DNA of 64,000 nucleotides from Typhlomys cinereus. Taxonomy: Eukaryota; Chordata; Mammalia; Rodentia; Platacanthomyidae. Position numbers and translations under genes: made by a program. The first letter of the stretch is position 1; every line of letters starts with the position of its first letter. The stretch lies in NCBI GenBank assembly GCA_023101885.1, contig JALPQD010000160.1:4132688-4196687 (forward strand), in the 5' to 3' direction. Of this stretch, positions 1-11,420 are shown one piece after another. The notes below the pieces were generated by a model. That model made no database searches and was not told where the DNA came from. It was given only the letters and a program-made list of their open reading frames with translations.

Positions 1-326
1 TGTGCTCGCTTGCTTCCGCCCTCAGCTCTGCCCACGTTCAAGGCAGGCCTTCCTTTCCTCTTGGCCTCGCAGACTCGCTCAGCGCTGTGTCTCCTAGGTG
101 ATTTCTAAGTGGAGATTTCAGGGAACCTAAACTTTAGGTTCCTACCTTTGGGGTGAAGACCAGGGGTTCTCTTTTCCTTGGTGGAGAGAAATGGGTGGAG
201 TCGCAAAAAGGAAAATGGAAGAAGATTAACCTGGACTCACCTCGGCCTGTAGACCAGGAAAGATTGAAGGAATGTGGTGTCTGGGTCCCTCCTTTAGGGC
301 TGTGACTCAATTGATCTGAAGTGGAG
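1..326. other. Unassigned sequence
   Basis: Mixed-composition sequence. No open frame, repeat family or splice-flanked exon could be recognised. The 3' end of TOGARAM2 is expected somewhere upstream of PCARE exon 2 by mammalian synteny, but nothing here supports an exon. Confidence 0.4.
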
Positions 327-1226
327 TTCAGGTATCTCCCTTCCTCTCCCCTCTCCTCCCTCCTTCCCTCTCTCCCCTCTCCTCCCTCCTTCCCTCTCTC
401 CCCTCTCCTCCCTCCTTCCCTCCCTTCCCCCTTCTTTTCCGTCCGTTCCTTCCTATCCTCCCTCCCTTCCTCGTCCCTCCCATCCCTCCTTCCCATCCCT
501 CCCTCCCTCCCCTTCCTTTCTCCCCTTCCCCCTTCCCCGTCCTCCCTCTCCCCTCCCTCCCTCCCTCTCCTTCCCTCCCCTTCCTCTCTCTCTTCCCATC
601 CCTTCCTCCTCTCCCTCCCTCCCCTTCCCTATCCCCTCCCTCCCCTCACTTCCCTTCCTCCTCTCCCTCCCCTTCCTCACCTCCCTCCCTCTCTTCCTCG
701 CCCTTCCTCCCTTCCTCTTCTCCCTCCCCTCCCTTCTTTCCTTCCTTTTCCTTTCCTCCCCTCCCCTCCCTCCCGCCTTTCCTCCCTCCCTCCCTCTCCT
801 CTCCTCCTCCCCTTCCTCCCCTCCTCCCTTCTCTGTCCTCCCTCCCCTTCCTCCCCCTCTCCTCCCTCCCCTTCCTCCCCTCTCTCCCCTTCCTCCTTCC
901 CTTCCCTCTCCTCCTCCCCTCCTCCCTCCCTACCTCCTTCCTCCCTGTCCCTCCCTCCCGCTTCCTGTCCTCCCTCCCCTCCCTCCCCTTCTCCTCCTCT
1001 CCTGCCCTCCCTGTCCCTTTCCTACCTCCCCTTCCTCTTCTCCTCCCTCCTTCCCTTTCCTCAACCTCCCTCCCCCCTTCCTCCCCTCCTCTCTTCCGCT
1101 CCTCCCTCCCTTCCTCCCTCCCTCCCTCCTTCCTTCCTTCCCTCCTTCCCTTCTTTTCTTCTTCTCCCACTTTTCCTATCTCCTCTTCTTCCTTCTTCCT
1201 TTCCCTCCATCTTTCATCCTGCCTTC
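327..1226. repeat. Giant polypyrimidine/polypurine tract
   Basis: About 900 bases of almost pure C and T on the plus strand, built from CCCTCC, CTTCC and CCTTCC blocks, with only scattered single purines. Blocks of about 28-30 bases recur at the left end (about 340-425). The long open frames on both strands encode only Pro/Ser/Leu or Gly/Glu/Arg runs and are composition artefacts. Such mirror-rich tracts can form triplex (H-DNA) structures. Confidence 0.95.
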
Positions 1227-1369
1227 TTTAGCTGATACTAACTTGTGGCCACATTCAGAAAGCACGGTAGCTCTGGTCCTATCGGTTCAGCCCTAGGGTG
1301 TCCTCACATTGGAGATAGAAGAAAAGTCAGGCACGAGGGTCTGAGGTCTAGTTCAAGCCAGGGGCCACT

Positions 1370-1540
1370 GCCTGCTGGAGTGTGGCTTTGGACCCTTTTG
1401 TTAACCTCTCTGATCTTCATTTCCCTTATTAATCTAAGGCATCTGTGCAGGGGTGTGTAACAACATCCACTTTAGCCCCGCTTGCCGTGAGCAGTAATGA
1501 GCGAATTCTTGTAAACTACTTAGAATAGATCCCAGGCACA
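1370..1540 (+). repeat. MIR-like ancient SINE
   Basis: The stretch follows the MIR pattern: a TTTGGACCCTTTTGTTAACCTCTCTG core, a CTTCATTTCCC segment, then an end resembling ACTTAGAATAGATCCCAGGCACAG. It is diverged, as expected for a MIR copy. Confidence 0.65.
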
Positions 1541-1818
1541 GGGAGCCCCCGGTGAGCACCAGCTGTGATAGGGTCACTGCTTCAGAAGTCAGCGATCCAG
1601 GGCCTCGTGGGAATGCTGATGCCCTGTTGGGGTTCTTGGGACCTGAGACCCACTGTCAGCCTGTTAGGGCCCAGCTCAAAGAAGGGGTCTGCTTCGACCT
1701 CTCTGCTCACCTTTTGGGAGCCTGGCTTGACAGACCCTTGCATTTGCCTTGGGTTTTTCCCGCCCTAGTGGAGAACAGAGGAGATGGCGGCCTCTCTCCC
1801 TGCTGGGTCCCTCCCCTC

Positions 1819-1877
1819 GCAGACTCACAGCTGGACGCAGACTCACAGCTGGAGGCAGACTCACAGCTGGAGGCAGA
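1819..1877 (+). repeat. 18-bp tandem repeat, about 3 copies
   Basis: The unit GCAGACTCACAGCTGGAG is repeated a little over three times with one C/G difference. It is a short local minisatellite. The open frame across it (repeated ADSQLE) has no known counterpart. Confidence 0.85.
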
Positions 1878-2550
1878 ACGGCGCAGAGAGTGGAGCACTT
1901 TCCAGCTGAACGGAGTTTTTTCTTTCATGATGTGTTAGTCTCACCACTAGGAAAGAAAGGGGGGAGCTGGCGAGGGTGAGGAGCCTTCTGCTCTCCTCAG
2001 CGGAGGCAGGGAGGAAGAGCAGCCTCCTCACGCAAAGTCTGCAGTGTTCCGATCCGTGGCTCTTCTCGACGTCCTTGAAGGAAGAGATTTCTTCTCTCCC
2101 AGGGGCGCGCCGTGGCCGTCCTTAGCCCGCACAGAGCGTTATGGCAATCAGTGTCCCGTGCAGCCCTTGATGGGCAGATCTGGATGAGGCTTGGGGTTCT
2201 GTATACCCAGCAAGCTGAGGCGCTGTGGGCACTGTGGTGTGGCAGGGACTTGGGGGCAGAGTCCTGAGACACAGCTAAAGTGTGTCGTGGAGCGATGTGC
2301 TCAGGCCCATCCATCTCCACAGCTCTGGCTTGTTGGATGCTCCACAGATCCAAGGCATCTACCTGCCAGGTCAGCAGGAGGCTTTACAGCGGAGGAAAGG
2401 GGAGGTCCCAGGTCTGTCTTGCCTGGAGGCTGCTGCATAGCGGAAGACAGGTAGAAAACCTGGAGTGTGGTGTGCTTCTCCCAGCCTCTCCCAAAGTGTG
2501 TGGTAAATTTAATTCAGATCCCTGGGTTACAGACCTGCTGGATCAGAACC
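1878..2550. other. Unique sequence, no gene recognised
   Basis: Moderately GC-rich unique sequence with short open frames on both strands. None has a recognisable domain or conserved exon structure. Confidence 0.4.
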
Positions 2551-2552
2551 TG

Positions 2553-2553
<1 letters not shown>

Positions 2554-2601
<48 letters not shown>

Positions 2602-2842
2602 CAGAAGGCACTGTGTCCCTGTGGAGGACCAAAGGTAACTTTGGGAATCATTCTGGATTGCTTCTACCTTCCATTTTGCTTTGCTCTGGGGATTTCCCAG
2701 GTTCTGCCCACCAGGACCAAAAGCCCAGGCTGTATTTTCTGCCTGGAGGTTTTTTTTTTTTTTTTATGTGGGACCTGGAATCTGAACTTAGGACCCTTTG
2801 CCTGGGAGGCAGCCTTCACCCCAACCGTCTCTTCAGCGCCTG
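2554..2842 (-). repeat. tRNA-headed SINE, subfamily A, with (GT)n tail
   Basis: Antisense copy. The (GT)n tail at 2554-2599 is followed by the shared body (CTGTGGAGGACCAAAGGT, GGATTGCTTCTACCT, CTGCCCACCAGGACC) and ends in the complement of the tRNA-like head near 2840. The same body recurs at 4.6, 26.5, 28.4, 46.9, 47.8 and 51.3 kb, and in sense at 40.5 kb. Confidence 0.85.
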
Positions 2843-2844
2843 CC

Positions 2845-2985
2845 TTGTTTTTTTGAGACAGAGTCTCTCGCTGCTGGTTTGGTTGGGTTGGTCTGTTGGA
2901 TCTCAGGACCCGCCTGTCTTTACCTCCCAGTATTAACATTACAGGCACGTTCCACGACACCCCGCTTTTTCACATGGGATTTGGG
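2845..2985 (-). repeat. B1-like SINE, antisense
   Basis: The sequence starts TTTTTTTGAGACAGAGTCTCTCGCTG and ends with the CCTCCCAGTATTAACATTACAGGCACG segment, the usual antisense layout of 7SL-derived rodent SINEs. It is diverged. Confidence 0.65.
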
Positions 2986-2999
2986 TCTTCATCCTTATG

Positions 3000-4560
3000 C
3001 ATCAAGTGTTTTCTAAAACATCAGAGTCATCTCCCTAGCCCAGAACCTTCCACTCTGTGGCATGCTCAGGGTTCAAGGGCCCAGCCCCTAGCCCATACCT
3101 GAGAGGTCAGAGTCACTTAAACCAGAATTTGCCAAACATGATCTTGATGGGAGTCTTGCTCTGGGAAGGAGGAGGAAACGAGAGGCAAGGATGGATGTGG
3201 TCAGACTGCCCTCCTAGTTAACCTCGCTGTAGCCTGGCTCTGGAGGGAAGCGTCTGGGGATCTGCGAATGGTCCAGCAGTCCCTCCAGTGATCCAAGGGG
3301 GAGGCAGATGGGAGGAGGAGTGGGGTACTCATGGCTTACTTGGTGGGTGTTCTCCGAATCAGGACCATGTAGGGACCGTGTCTGGTCATTGTTCCTGGAT
3401 TTTATTCAGGGACCGATCTGGAAGCCGACACCGTGTCCCTTGGCAGTTTCAGTGCAGAAAGCTGAGACATTTGAAGGGTTTGTTTTCTTTTAATCCTGGC
3501 TTTATAATTACCTCTCTGCGGGTTGACAGCTGTTATTAGTATCACCTTGAGTTCTCCTTGAGAAGTTTTTTTTTTTTTTTACATGCCAAAAGAGACCCAG
3601 CACCTCTTGGGGCTGATGTCAGAAGCTGTTAACGAAACAATAGCTTTAAAAAGTCACCAGGTTTTGTAAGCACAGCCAGTCCTGTTGCTTCAGGGGAGGT
3701 GGGGGTGGGGGGCTAGATAAATAATTTTCATGAAGGCAATTTGTTTCCCAGGGTCTGTATTTCCTTTCTGCTGCGTCCACAGGCATTTACTGCTTTGGGG
3801 CACTGGTAGTAAAGGCTGTGCTGTCTGCTGAAGGGGGCTGCAGATTGCCTCCTGGCAGCCACTTTGTGGGTTCATGAGTTTATGGTGTTGACGAGCAGAG
3901 AGTTATTGAAAAATACCTTTTTTCTCTCCTTAATGCTACAAGCAGTTTGATGTATGTTAGGGAAGAGACAAAAGACTGGATTCAGGGACAGGATTATTGT
4001 TTAAAATTCTACCCAAGCCAATTTAACAGAATGGCTGAAATTATAGCCAGATTTAGGTTGGATCTGCAAAATAATTTGCTTGCTACTTGTAAGCGTTGGG
4101 GTTGAGGTGGGGTGGAGATTTTCTTTCCAGAGAAGGTTGTGTTGGCTCCTAGCGCTGAAGCGCTTGCAACAGGCATTAGATGGAGGCTGCCTGGGAACCG
4201 GGAAGGTCTCTCTGTTCTAGTCACCCACTGGTAACACATGGGAGCCGTACATTGACCAGCTCGCAAACTGGCTTTGTAAAAGGTGCTCAATGAAGAACAG
4301 TACTCGTAATCTCTGGGATTCCCGCCTCCTGAGTTTAACCAAGTCATGCAGATGAAAACGAGTGTTGCATAGGAAGGAAAGGTGTAATTATAATTAGTTC
4401 TTGTGTGATCCCTGTGCCTGTTGTACTGGGTCAGCTGTTCAGGGACCAAAGAAATGGATGAGCATCTATCTCAGCAAAGAGCCCAAGATTCCACCCAAGA
4501 TAAATGAGTTTCAGAGATAAATGAGTTTGATTTTTGTTTGTTTGTTTATTTGCTTGGTGT
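3000..4560. other. Unique intergenic sequence
   Basis: No repeat family or gene is recognised apart from a short T-run at 3567. A 146-codon minus-strand frame at 4009-4449 has no recognisable domain and is likely chance. The AT-rich stretch at 4290-4450 could be conserved noncoding sequence but cannot be judged without alignment. Confidence 0.4.
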
Positions 4561-4627
4561 ATTTGACACATGGACTTGTGACTATAAATAAAATGTTTTT
4601 GTAAACTTTATTTATTCATTCATTTAG

Positions 4628-4628
4628 T

Positions 4629-4677
<49 letters not shown>

Positions 4678-4901
4678 TATTAAAGGGCACTGTATGTCTC
4701 TGTGGATAACCAAGAGTGACATCCTGGATAGCTTCTACCTCCTTTTTGCTTCACTTTGGGATTTCCCAGGCTCTGCCCACCAGAGTTGGAAGTGCAGGCT
4801 GCCATTTCTGCTTGATGCTTTTGCCTGGGACCTGGGATCCAAATTCAGGAACTTCTGCTTGTGAGACAGAATCTTAACCCCTGAGCCATCTCTCCAGCCC
4901 T
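4628..4901 (-). repeat. tRNA-headed SINE, subfamily A, with (TG)n tail
   Basis: Antisense copy. A (TG)n run is followed by CTCTGTGGATAACCAAGAGTG and GCTTCTACCTCCTTTTTGC, and it ends CCATCTCTCCAGCCC, the complement of the tRNA-like head. Confidence 0.85.
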
Positions 4902-4984
4902 AAACAAAATGTTTTAAGCCTTTTATTTTCACTTTGAAAGAGGGAAACCTTCAAGTCGATTCCTGCTGTTTAATAGCTTGCTTG

Positions 4985-5120
4985 CTTGACTTTGAGACAG
5001 CTTAGGCTGGTCTTGAACTTTCCATGTAGCCCACGCCAGCCTTGAACTCATGACCCTCCTGCTTCCACTCCTCCCTTGGCTGCTGGGATCTTACACCCCC
5101 ACCAGCATGGCCAGCCTCTG
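4985..5120 (-). repeat. B1 SINE, antisense
   Basis: The antisense B1 layout is clear: TTTGAGACAGCTTAGGCTGG, TTGAACTCATGACCCTCCTG, then GCTGCTGGGATCTTACA. Confidence 0.85.
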
Positions 5121-5219
5121 ACAGCTGTTCTTGATTTTCTCTATGGAATGGAAAGCAGTACTGAATTCTTAATCAGAAATCCTAAAGCAAAGACAGGGGC
5201 AGAGATGAACATTCATAAC

Positions 5220-5231
5220 AAAAGGAGAGAC

Positions 5232-5268
<37 letters not shown>

Positions 5269-5275
5269 AGAGAGT
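5220..5275. repeat. (GA)n microsatellite
   Basis: A GA repeat of about 50 bases with a few interruptions. The 90-codon plus-strand frame through it only encodes RE runs. Confidence 0.9.
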
Positions 5276-5279
5276 GAGT

Positions 5280-6690
5280 TCTGAGTTCCCTGGGGGTCTT
5301 GCAGGTGGCAGGAGTGGGTTCGCATTAGGATTTCTGTTTATGGATTGAGAAGTGGCACCTCGGAGCCGGGCACAGAGGGGGACAAGCAGGTGGCAGCACT
5401 CAGACACCTTCATCCTGAGCCCAGTCACCAGGACCGCACTCGGGGTTCCCAAACACCTGTACCACACCCCTCCTTTCTGCCTCTTCTCCAACCCCTCCCT
5501 ACATTTAGGCATTAGTTGGACCCCACCAGTGCCGTCACAGCCCAAACAGATACTGGCCTATGTGCCAAGATATGAAGGTGCCAGGGATGCCAGCGGTCAG
5601 AACCCAGTGGCTGTAGATAGCGACGGTCACCTGAGGCAAGGCACACAGAAAACCAGCGAAGTGAGTTCCTTAAGTCCACGAGTGTAATCAAGCCGGCAAA
5701 GTCCGGAATCCTCCGTAAAATTGAATTAGAGTGTTGAGTGAATTAACTGTTTGCTCCTCTCTGTGCGCAATGCATCTTTAATTACATTTCATAAAAACGT
5801 CTAGATGGATTGATGGACCTTTATTTAAACTTTAGGTAGACATGGTGAGTAAACGATAGTGCAATATAACATGTTCTGTTAATACAGGCTCAGAACTCAT
5901 TTACTTTATGGTGGTTCAACAGAATCTTTGATGTGGGGCTACTTAAAAATATATTACCTTTGAAAAGATTTCCTTTGGAAGATAGAGTGAGTGCCTGGCA
6001 GCTTGTAGACCGTCGACTAGATGATCAATTGACAAACACGTCAACACATATAATTCACTGCCTGGGTCCCCCTGAGACATGCAAAGTTCTGGTTTATTTC
6101 AGAGAAAGAATACATTTCTCAAAATCCCTTTCATCCACACCAGAGGATTTATGAGGCGAGCTTGTCAAACACAAGCTCTTAGCAATAAAAGCAAAGTCTC
6201 CGTGGTCTGTCTGCCATGTTCTTCCCTCGACTTGGATTTTTTTAAGATTCCGGCCTGTGTGGGGGACATGAGGAGGGACAAGAGATGTTGTTTACAGTAA
6301 GCAATGGCGCAGACCCGAGCCTCAGAGAAATGCTAGATTTCATCCCAAGGATTGTATATATACATGTGAAAAGCTATCACCGTTCTGTCAGAATGCTGTG
6401 TTTGGCTTTTTTTTTTTTTCCCTTCATGAATCCTTCTGATGGAACCAAAAAAAAAAAAAAAAAAAAAATCCTGTTTTCCCCTGGGACAGATCTGTTTGCT
6501 ATGTTTCTAATGTGTTGAATAAAGGCTGAGCTAATACCTCCCCCTGATGGCTCTGTGATCCCCATGGGGTTGGAAGATGAAGGATATATGTATGTACGTC
6601 CCCAGAAGGGAGTTGGCCCCCCCAAAATAAATGGGTATTGTATGTATCCCATTGATCCCCGGGGGCTCCCCTCCTGCCTATTATGGAGAC
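5280..6690. other. Unique intergenic sequence
   Basis: Unique, partly AT-rich sequence with a T-run at 6408 and an A-run at 6447. No gene is recognised. Confidence 0.4.
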
Positions 6691-6695
6691 TGGAG

Positions 6696-6860
6696 GGGGG
6701 CAGTGAGATGGCTCAGTGGTAAAGGTGCCTGCGTTCCAACCCCAGAGCCCACATGTGGAAGGAGAAACTGAGTTCTGAAAATTGTCCTCTGACTTCCAAT
6801 AGATGCTGTGGCAGGCACATACTGCTCTGTTTCTCTCTGTCAAAACAAATAAATGGAATG
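6696..6860 (+). repeat. B2/B4-like tRNA SINE, sense
   Basis: It begins GGGCAGTGAGATGGCTCAGTGG with an A-box-like head, continues CCCACATGTGGAAGGAGAAACTG and ends in an AATAAATGG-containing tail. This head is typical of the rodent B2 superfamily. Confidence 0.75.
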
Positions 6861-6889
6861 TATTTTTTAATTTTTAATTTTAAATATTA

Positions 6890-7061
6890 TTTATTTATTT
6901 AGGAGAGAGATTAAAGAGAAGAAAGAAGGCATATGCATACCTGCTATACAATGTGTAGGCAGAGATCAGAGGACACCTTTTAGAAGTTAGTTCTCATGTA
7001 CCATGTGAGCTTCCAAGGATTAAATTCCAGTGCTCAGGTTTGTGAGTGGGTGTTTTACACA

Positions 7062-7110
<49 letters not shown>
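6890..7110 (-). repeat. B2/B3-like SINE, antisense, next to a (CA)n run
   Basis: The segment AGATCAGAGGACACCTTTTAG then TAGTTCTCATGTACCATGTGAG matches the antisense body of B2-type SINEs. A (CA)n run of about 50 bases follows at 7060-7108. Confidence 0.6.
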
Positions 7111-9415
7111 ATATGAACATTAAGTAGAACAATGTTCCTTCTAGCTTCCTAACTCTACAATGGAAAAGTACAACTTATGAATGCTTGACAGGTTGAGCCT
7201 GTTGGCTTAATTACTAAACCAGAAAAACTCTCTCCCTTTCTTTCCTGAGCAAAGGGAATGGATTTGGCCCTGCACGGATGATCGTCTTGTGTGGAGGCGG
7301 AGAGGTGGGGAAGAGTGACTGAGAAGCCGTGGGAATGAACTTGTCCTTCACGGCCACGGGCAAAGAGCTCCCCAGCCCAGGACCACAGACACGCCTTTGA
7401 GAAAGGCCTGGTGTCCAGGAGGGCTAAAACTGAGTAGGCTGAAGTGCTTTTCATTTCTTTGTGTCTCCCACAGGTAACTTGAAGCTAGGTGAAGTTGCCG
7501 TGGTGGCCCAAACCCCATATCTTGCACCCCTCTGTGGATTCCAGCACGGCATTGCCTGACCTTTCAACCTCATTCTGCCCCAGTTGCCAGCGTCCTTGCT
7601 TTGCTGGCTTCTTATCTGTGCTCCGAGGGAGACTCGAGAATTCTCATGACCCGTGGGCCACTGCTTGGCGGCAGCGGGGGTCTCTCATCACATTGCATTA
7701 TGGACGTGTGGCACAGGCGGGCACTCAGTTATGTGAAAAAGTCCTCCAGAAGGGCAAGAAGGTGCCACGGGCTACTCCAGGGCTGATGGCAGGAGCCGGA
7801 AGCTTCTGTCCCCCAGCTCTGCAGCTCGCCACAGGGTGGGGTGAGGGTTCGTTCCTGGGTAACAGCTTAGTCTGGGGCAGGTGAAGCTTCCTGCCATGTG
7901 CACGCCCTCGTGGGCAGAGGAAGTTCGTTCCCGACCTCACCAGGAAGTTCTCTAAGACCCTCTGTCACATTGCATGGTGTCTGCCCATTTCTACCTCTGA
8001 CTACTACAGGGGAGTGGGGGGGGGCACTTGGCCCATCAGGACACTTAATCCAGCCTGAGCAGCTACAGGTTAGCTTTTCCAGAAGAGAGGCTTGAGTTGG
8101 GGTGACCGGCCTCACTTCCTCTAAATGATCTGACTCATTTTCCAACCTGAAATCACTCTTCGTTTTTATCATTCTATGCGACACCTCACCTTTCCTCCTC
8201 TTTCCTCCACGGTATGTCTGCGTGGGCCCAGGAGCTGGGGCTCTGCCTTGTTTCTTCAGACCTCCATTTCCTGGTCAGTGCCCCCTACAGTCATCTACCT
8301 GTGGACGGGCTCCCCTGGGATACCCACACTGCCTCCTCTTCCTCAGCTGGATCTGCCTTATCCAGTCCCACCCACTTTTTTCCCCTCACACCATCTGCCC
8401 AATCATGTAGGGCTCTACTCAGATCTGCAGCAAGTTTCAGGACCTGGGTCCATCCTCAGCCGGTGCCCTGAACGAGCTGCAGCCCAGCGGCTCCTGTGGT
8501 CCACACCAGTGGGGTGTGGCTCCGGCCCGGAACGACACTCTAGCCACCTGTGACCGCAGCCCTGCTTTGAACTGAACAGAACCACCCTAGCAACCACTAG
8601 CAGATACTTCCCTGGACGTAGACATTTGTGACAGGGGGGTGAGCTTGGTCCTCCTTGGTCTTTTAATCAACAGTTCTTCAGCTATTTTCGATGAGATGAA
8701 GTCCTGTTGCTCTCATTTAAATTAGACAGGTTGGGCGAGATTCATGTGCTCAAGAGTCACAGCCTGTCCCTGGGGGTGGAGGTAGATGGAAGTCTCTAGG
8801 ACCTAGCAGAAAATGTTCTGGAACCTACGATCTATTTCAGAAGAAGAAGAAGAAAAAAGGATTTAGGCCTATAATTTTCCCAAGCTTGAAAACTCAGCTC
8901 TGGCAGCGGATCTGGAGGTCCGGCCCCCCGTGCTGTACCCGTGGGTGAGAATTCATGTCTTTTGACAACCCAGCGAGCCGGCACTCAATCACCCAATTAC
9001 TGCACGTTCTTTTCTAAATGCAAAGTAGTCCACAGCCTCGGATGGAAAGGTTCCGGGATCCGCAACAAATATCTAGCTCATCAGCAGAAGCAGAAGCAGG
9101 ATAAGTTTGGCCGAAAAGCCTTCGGGAGATGTGAGAGCCAAGTGTCCGTAGGCTCCAGAGAATAGACCTTAGTGTGGGAGTCTGACCAAGAGGCATGTGG
9201 AGGTGTAGCTCAGCCAAGGCATGGGATACAGTGGGAGGCCAAGCAGCATCGTTGTGTTTGGGAGCTGGAAGCTTTATATTCATACACTCATAGCACAAGG
9301 AAGATTGGGCTGGTGGTAGATGCCGTAATCCACTTCAGTCTTCTCAGATCAAGAGCAATTAGCTCTTGCCAAAGCCTTGCACAGGGGCTTTGAGGCTGTT
9401 ACCACTGCAGTGGTC
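7110..9415. other. Unique intergenic sequence
   Basis: Mostly unique sequence without a recognisable repeat family. Plus-strand frames at 7489-7884 and 8176-8553 and several minus frames show no domain and no splice-flanked conserved peptide. Confidence 0.4.
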
Positions 9416-9419
9416 ACTC

Positions 9420-9765
9420 TTCTCATTGCTGTGACAGAAAAAAAAAAAAACTGACAAAAGCCACGTAAGAGAAGAAAGGTTTATTTTGGCTCACGGTTCT
9501 AAGGGATGCAGTGCATCGGGGTGGCTCAGGAGGCAGCTGGTCACGTGGGTTCGAGTCAGGAAACAGAGAGAGACACAAATACTTGTGCTTTCTCCTTTTT
9601 ATGCAGCCTGGGACCCCAATCAATGGGATGACAGGGTGGGTCTTTCCATCGCAACTAACCCAGTCTAGAAAATCCCTTTCAGACAGGCCCGGAGGCTCAG
9701 CGGGTCTAGATCCTGCTGACAATATCAACAGTCACACCACTGCTCCTTGAAAATCTTACCACTCA
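9420..9765 (-). mobile_element. LTR-like repeat, antisense, fragment
   Basis: The segment opens TCTTCTCATTGCTGTGACAG, continues GAAAGGTTTATTTTGGCTCACGGTTC and ends near CAGTCACACCACTGCTCC. This is the antisense layout of common rodent MaLR-type LTRs. It contains the complement of AATAAA at 9480. Exact family not assigned. Confidence 0.5.
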
Positions 9766-9893
9766 TGCTCTGTGCCGCCCCTTCCCCGCTGCCCCGTGTT
9801 GCAGGTAGGGACCACCACGGAAAATGATCAGAGGCAGTGCATGGGCGTGAAAATGCCGAGTCTAAGGTCTCCCACATCTATACCTGCCTTTGC

Positions 9894-9899
9894 TTTATT
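9894..9899 (-). terminator. PCARE: Candidate PCARE polyadenylation signal AATAAA
   Basis: AATAAA on the minus strand lies about 465 bases beyond the exon 2 stop codon, in otherwise unique sequence. It is the first canonical hexamer I noticed on that strand after the stop. Other hexamers lie further downstream, so the real 3' end may be longer. Confidence 0.35.
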
Positions 9900-10362
9900 C
9901 TCTCATCTGTCTGAACTCTGGCAAGACTCCTGGGAGGGTTTTCCACCTACACCTTTGATTTCCGTATCTGCAAAACTCTAGAACAGCTGTCTATTGCATT
10001 CATTGTTGTGTGAGATGACATCATGGTTTTCTTGTAAAACACTTGGCTCTTTGAAACACATAACAATATATTTCCTTTCTAAAGTAAGGCCAGTACTGCA
10101 GGAATAAGGTGTGTGTGTGTCACTTTGGGGGATCTAAAGTTTTGGTTAAACTTTGAGTCCCAAGGCAAAGGAGGAGCTGGGAGTGAGACTGACTGTCAGT
10201 TTGAGGTTTTACACTCCCCTAAACAGGGCACGTTGCAGGTCTTTCCACGGCACCTCCGCAGGAGTTCGTTTGTCCACCATCTGTTGGGCAGTGTGGATAC
10301 TTGACTGTGCCCTTGCGCCTTCTGGGGTGAGTGGCAGCAGTGTGACCCCATTGGGCAGCTTG

Positions 10363-10546
10363 TCAGGATGCCTCCTTCGGCTGTGGCTGTGCCTCTGGCT
10401 GCCATCGGTCCTGGGCGCGGCTGGTGCGAGGCTCTGGCTGCAGCCCGTGACCCAGCACACAGAGCGCTGGGAGAGACGCCCGCCCCCTGCCACCGACCTG
10501 CTGTTCTGTACCAAGGGGGCAGCTCCAAGGCGGGGAGTCCTCACTG
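10363..10546 (-). CDS. PCARE: PCARE exon 2, C-terminal 60 codons
   Basis: On the minus strand, after a CAGCAG acceptor, 60 codons run open to a TGA at 10363-10365. The peptide contains [14 protein letters not shown] and ends [14 protein letters not shown] recall almost the same end for human PCARE ([14 protein letters not shown] and QPEAQPQ), so this is the terminal exon. The conserved frame begins with one base that completes a codon (C then AGT GAG GAC), so the upstream exon should supply two bases. The +1 frame of exon 1 would do this; the annotated long frame would not, because it reaches the donor in phase 0 after a stop. With the second AG of the tandem acceptor the exon starts at 10543, one codon shorter in the same phase. 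The lack of stops and the retained similarity suggest the exon was selected until recently. Confidence 0.85.
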
Positions 10547-11224
10547 CTGCGTCGAGAGAGATGACAAGGACAGATTAGACACTCCTCTGCCGGGTCTGTT
10601 GGCTCGTTCCCTTCTGCCCACTCACCACTTTGTTCCTGCCCCTCCCCTCCTGGTTCCTTTCACCCCAGGGCACCAGGCCTCTGCCTTCCCAGATTATGCT
10701 TGCCAGGCTGGGATGCCCCTACTGTGCACCCGCCTGCCAGTTCTGGTCGGCCACGGTGGGAACCAGGTCCCAGCACCCCCCTGGACAGGTCGAGTCCTGT
10801 CGTTTCCTCCGTGCCCAGGCTCCTGCCTCTCTGAACAAAGCAGCTTTCACTTTGTTTTTGTTTCTGAAGCACTCCTTGCTTAATAAAGGGCTAGGCTTGG
10901 CTGGCTGTTTGAAAAACAACAATAACAGCGAAGGGAAAAAAAAAAAGCTTGCTTTGCCCAGCTGCCAAGCTTTTCCTGAATGGAATCAAATACAAACGGC
11001 TTGGCTCAGCCTCACCCAGCATTTGGTGGGAACAGAGCTTCCCAGCTGCTGGATGACACAGCAAAGGGAGGCTGTGGGTGAGGACAGGACCCCAGAGGAC
11101 CCCCGGGTCATGCTACAAGAGAACAGAATGGGGCGTGTCACAAAGCGAAGAGCAAGCCCGGGCAGAAAGGACCAGCTAGAGAGTCGCACGGGCTGCCTGC
11201 TAGCACGCCGACCTTGGGATTTCT

Positions 11225-11420
11225 GATAGAAGTCAGAGTCTGGCTGCTTGTGTTCAAGTCTGAGCTCTTCCCCTCTGCCAACTGTGTGCCCTCTGGCGCG
11301 TGACTGGATCCCACCACATCTGTTGCTTTCATGGTGAATTGGAACCATTAGTACCCATCTTACCAGGACTCCAGGTACCAGTACTGGATGAAATACCAAA
11401 TCTGAGTGCATTAAGTAGCC
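11225..11420 (+). repeat. MIR-like ancient SINE
   Basis: The series CAGAGTCTGGCTGCTTGTGT, CCAACTGTGTGCCCTCTGG and a diverged 3' part follows the MIR core order. It sits within the PCARE intron. Confidence 0.55.

Noticed and set aside
321..1235. 304-codon frame of Pro, Ser and Leu, and its Gly/Glu/Arg antisense partners
   Set aside because: Pure composition artefact of the pyrimidine tract.
1..3500. 3' end of TOGARAM2
   Set aside because: Expected by synteny near here, but no exon peptide or splice pair could be recognised.
4009..4449. 146-codon minus-strand frame
   Set aside because: No domain, no conservation evidence and an AT-rich start; most likely chance.
10368..11226. Plus-strand frames of 171 and 198 codons
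   Set aside because: One overlaps PCARE exon 2 in antisense and the other is intronic; neither has a domain or splice-site context.
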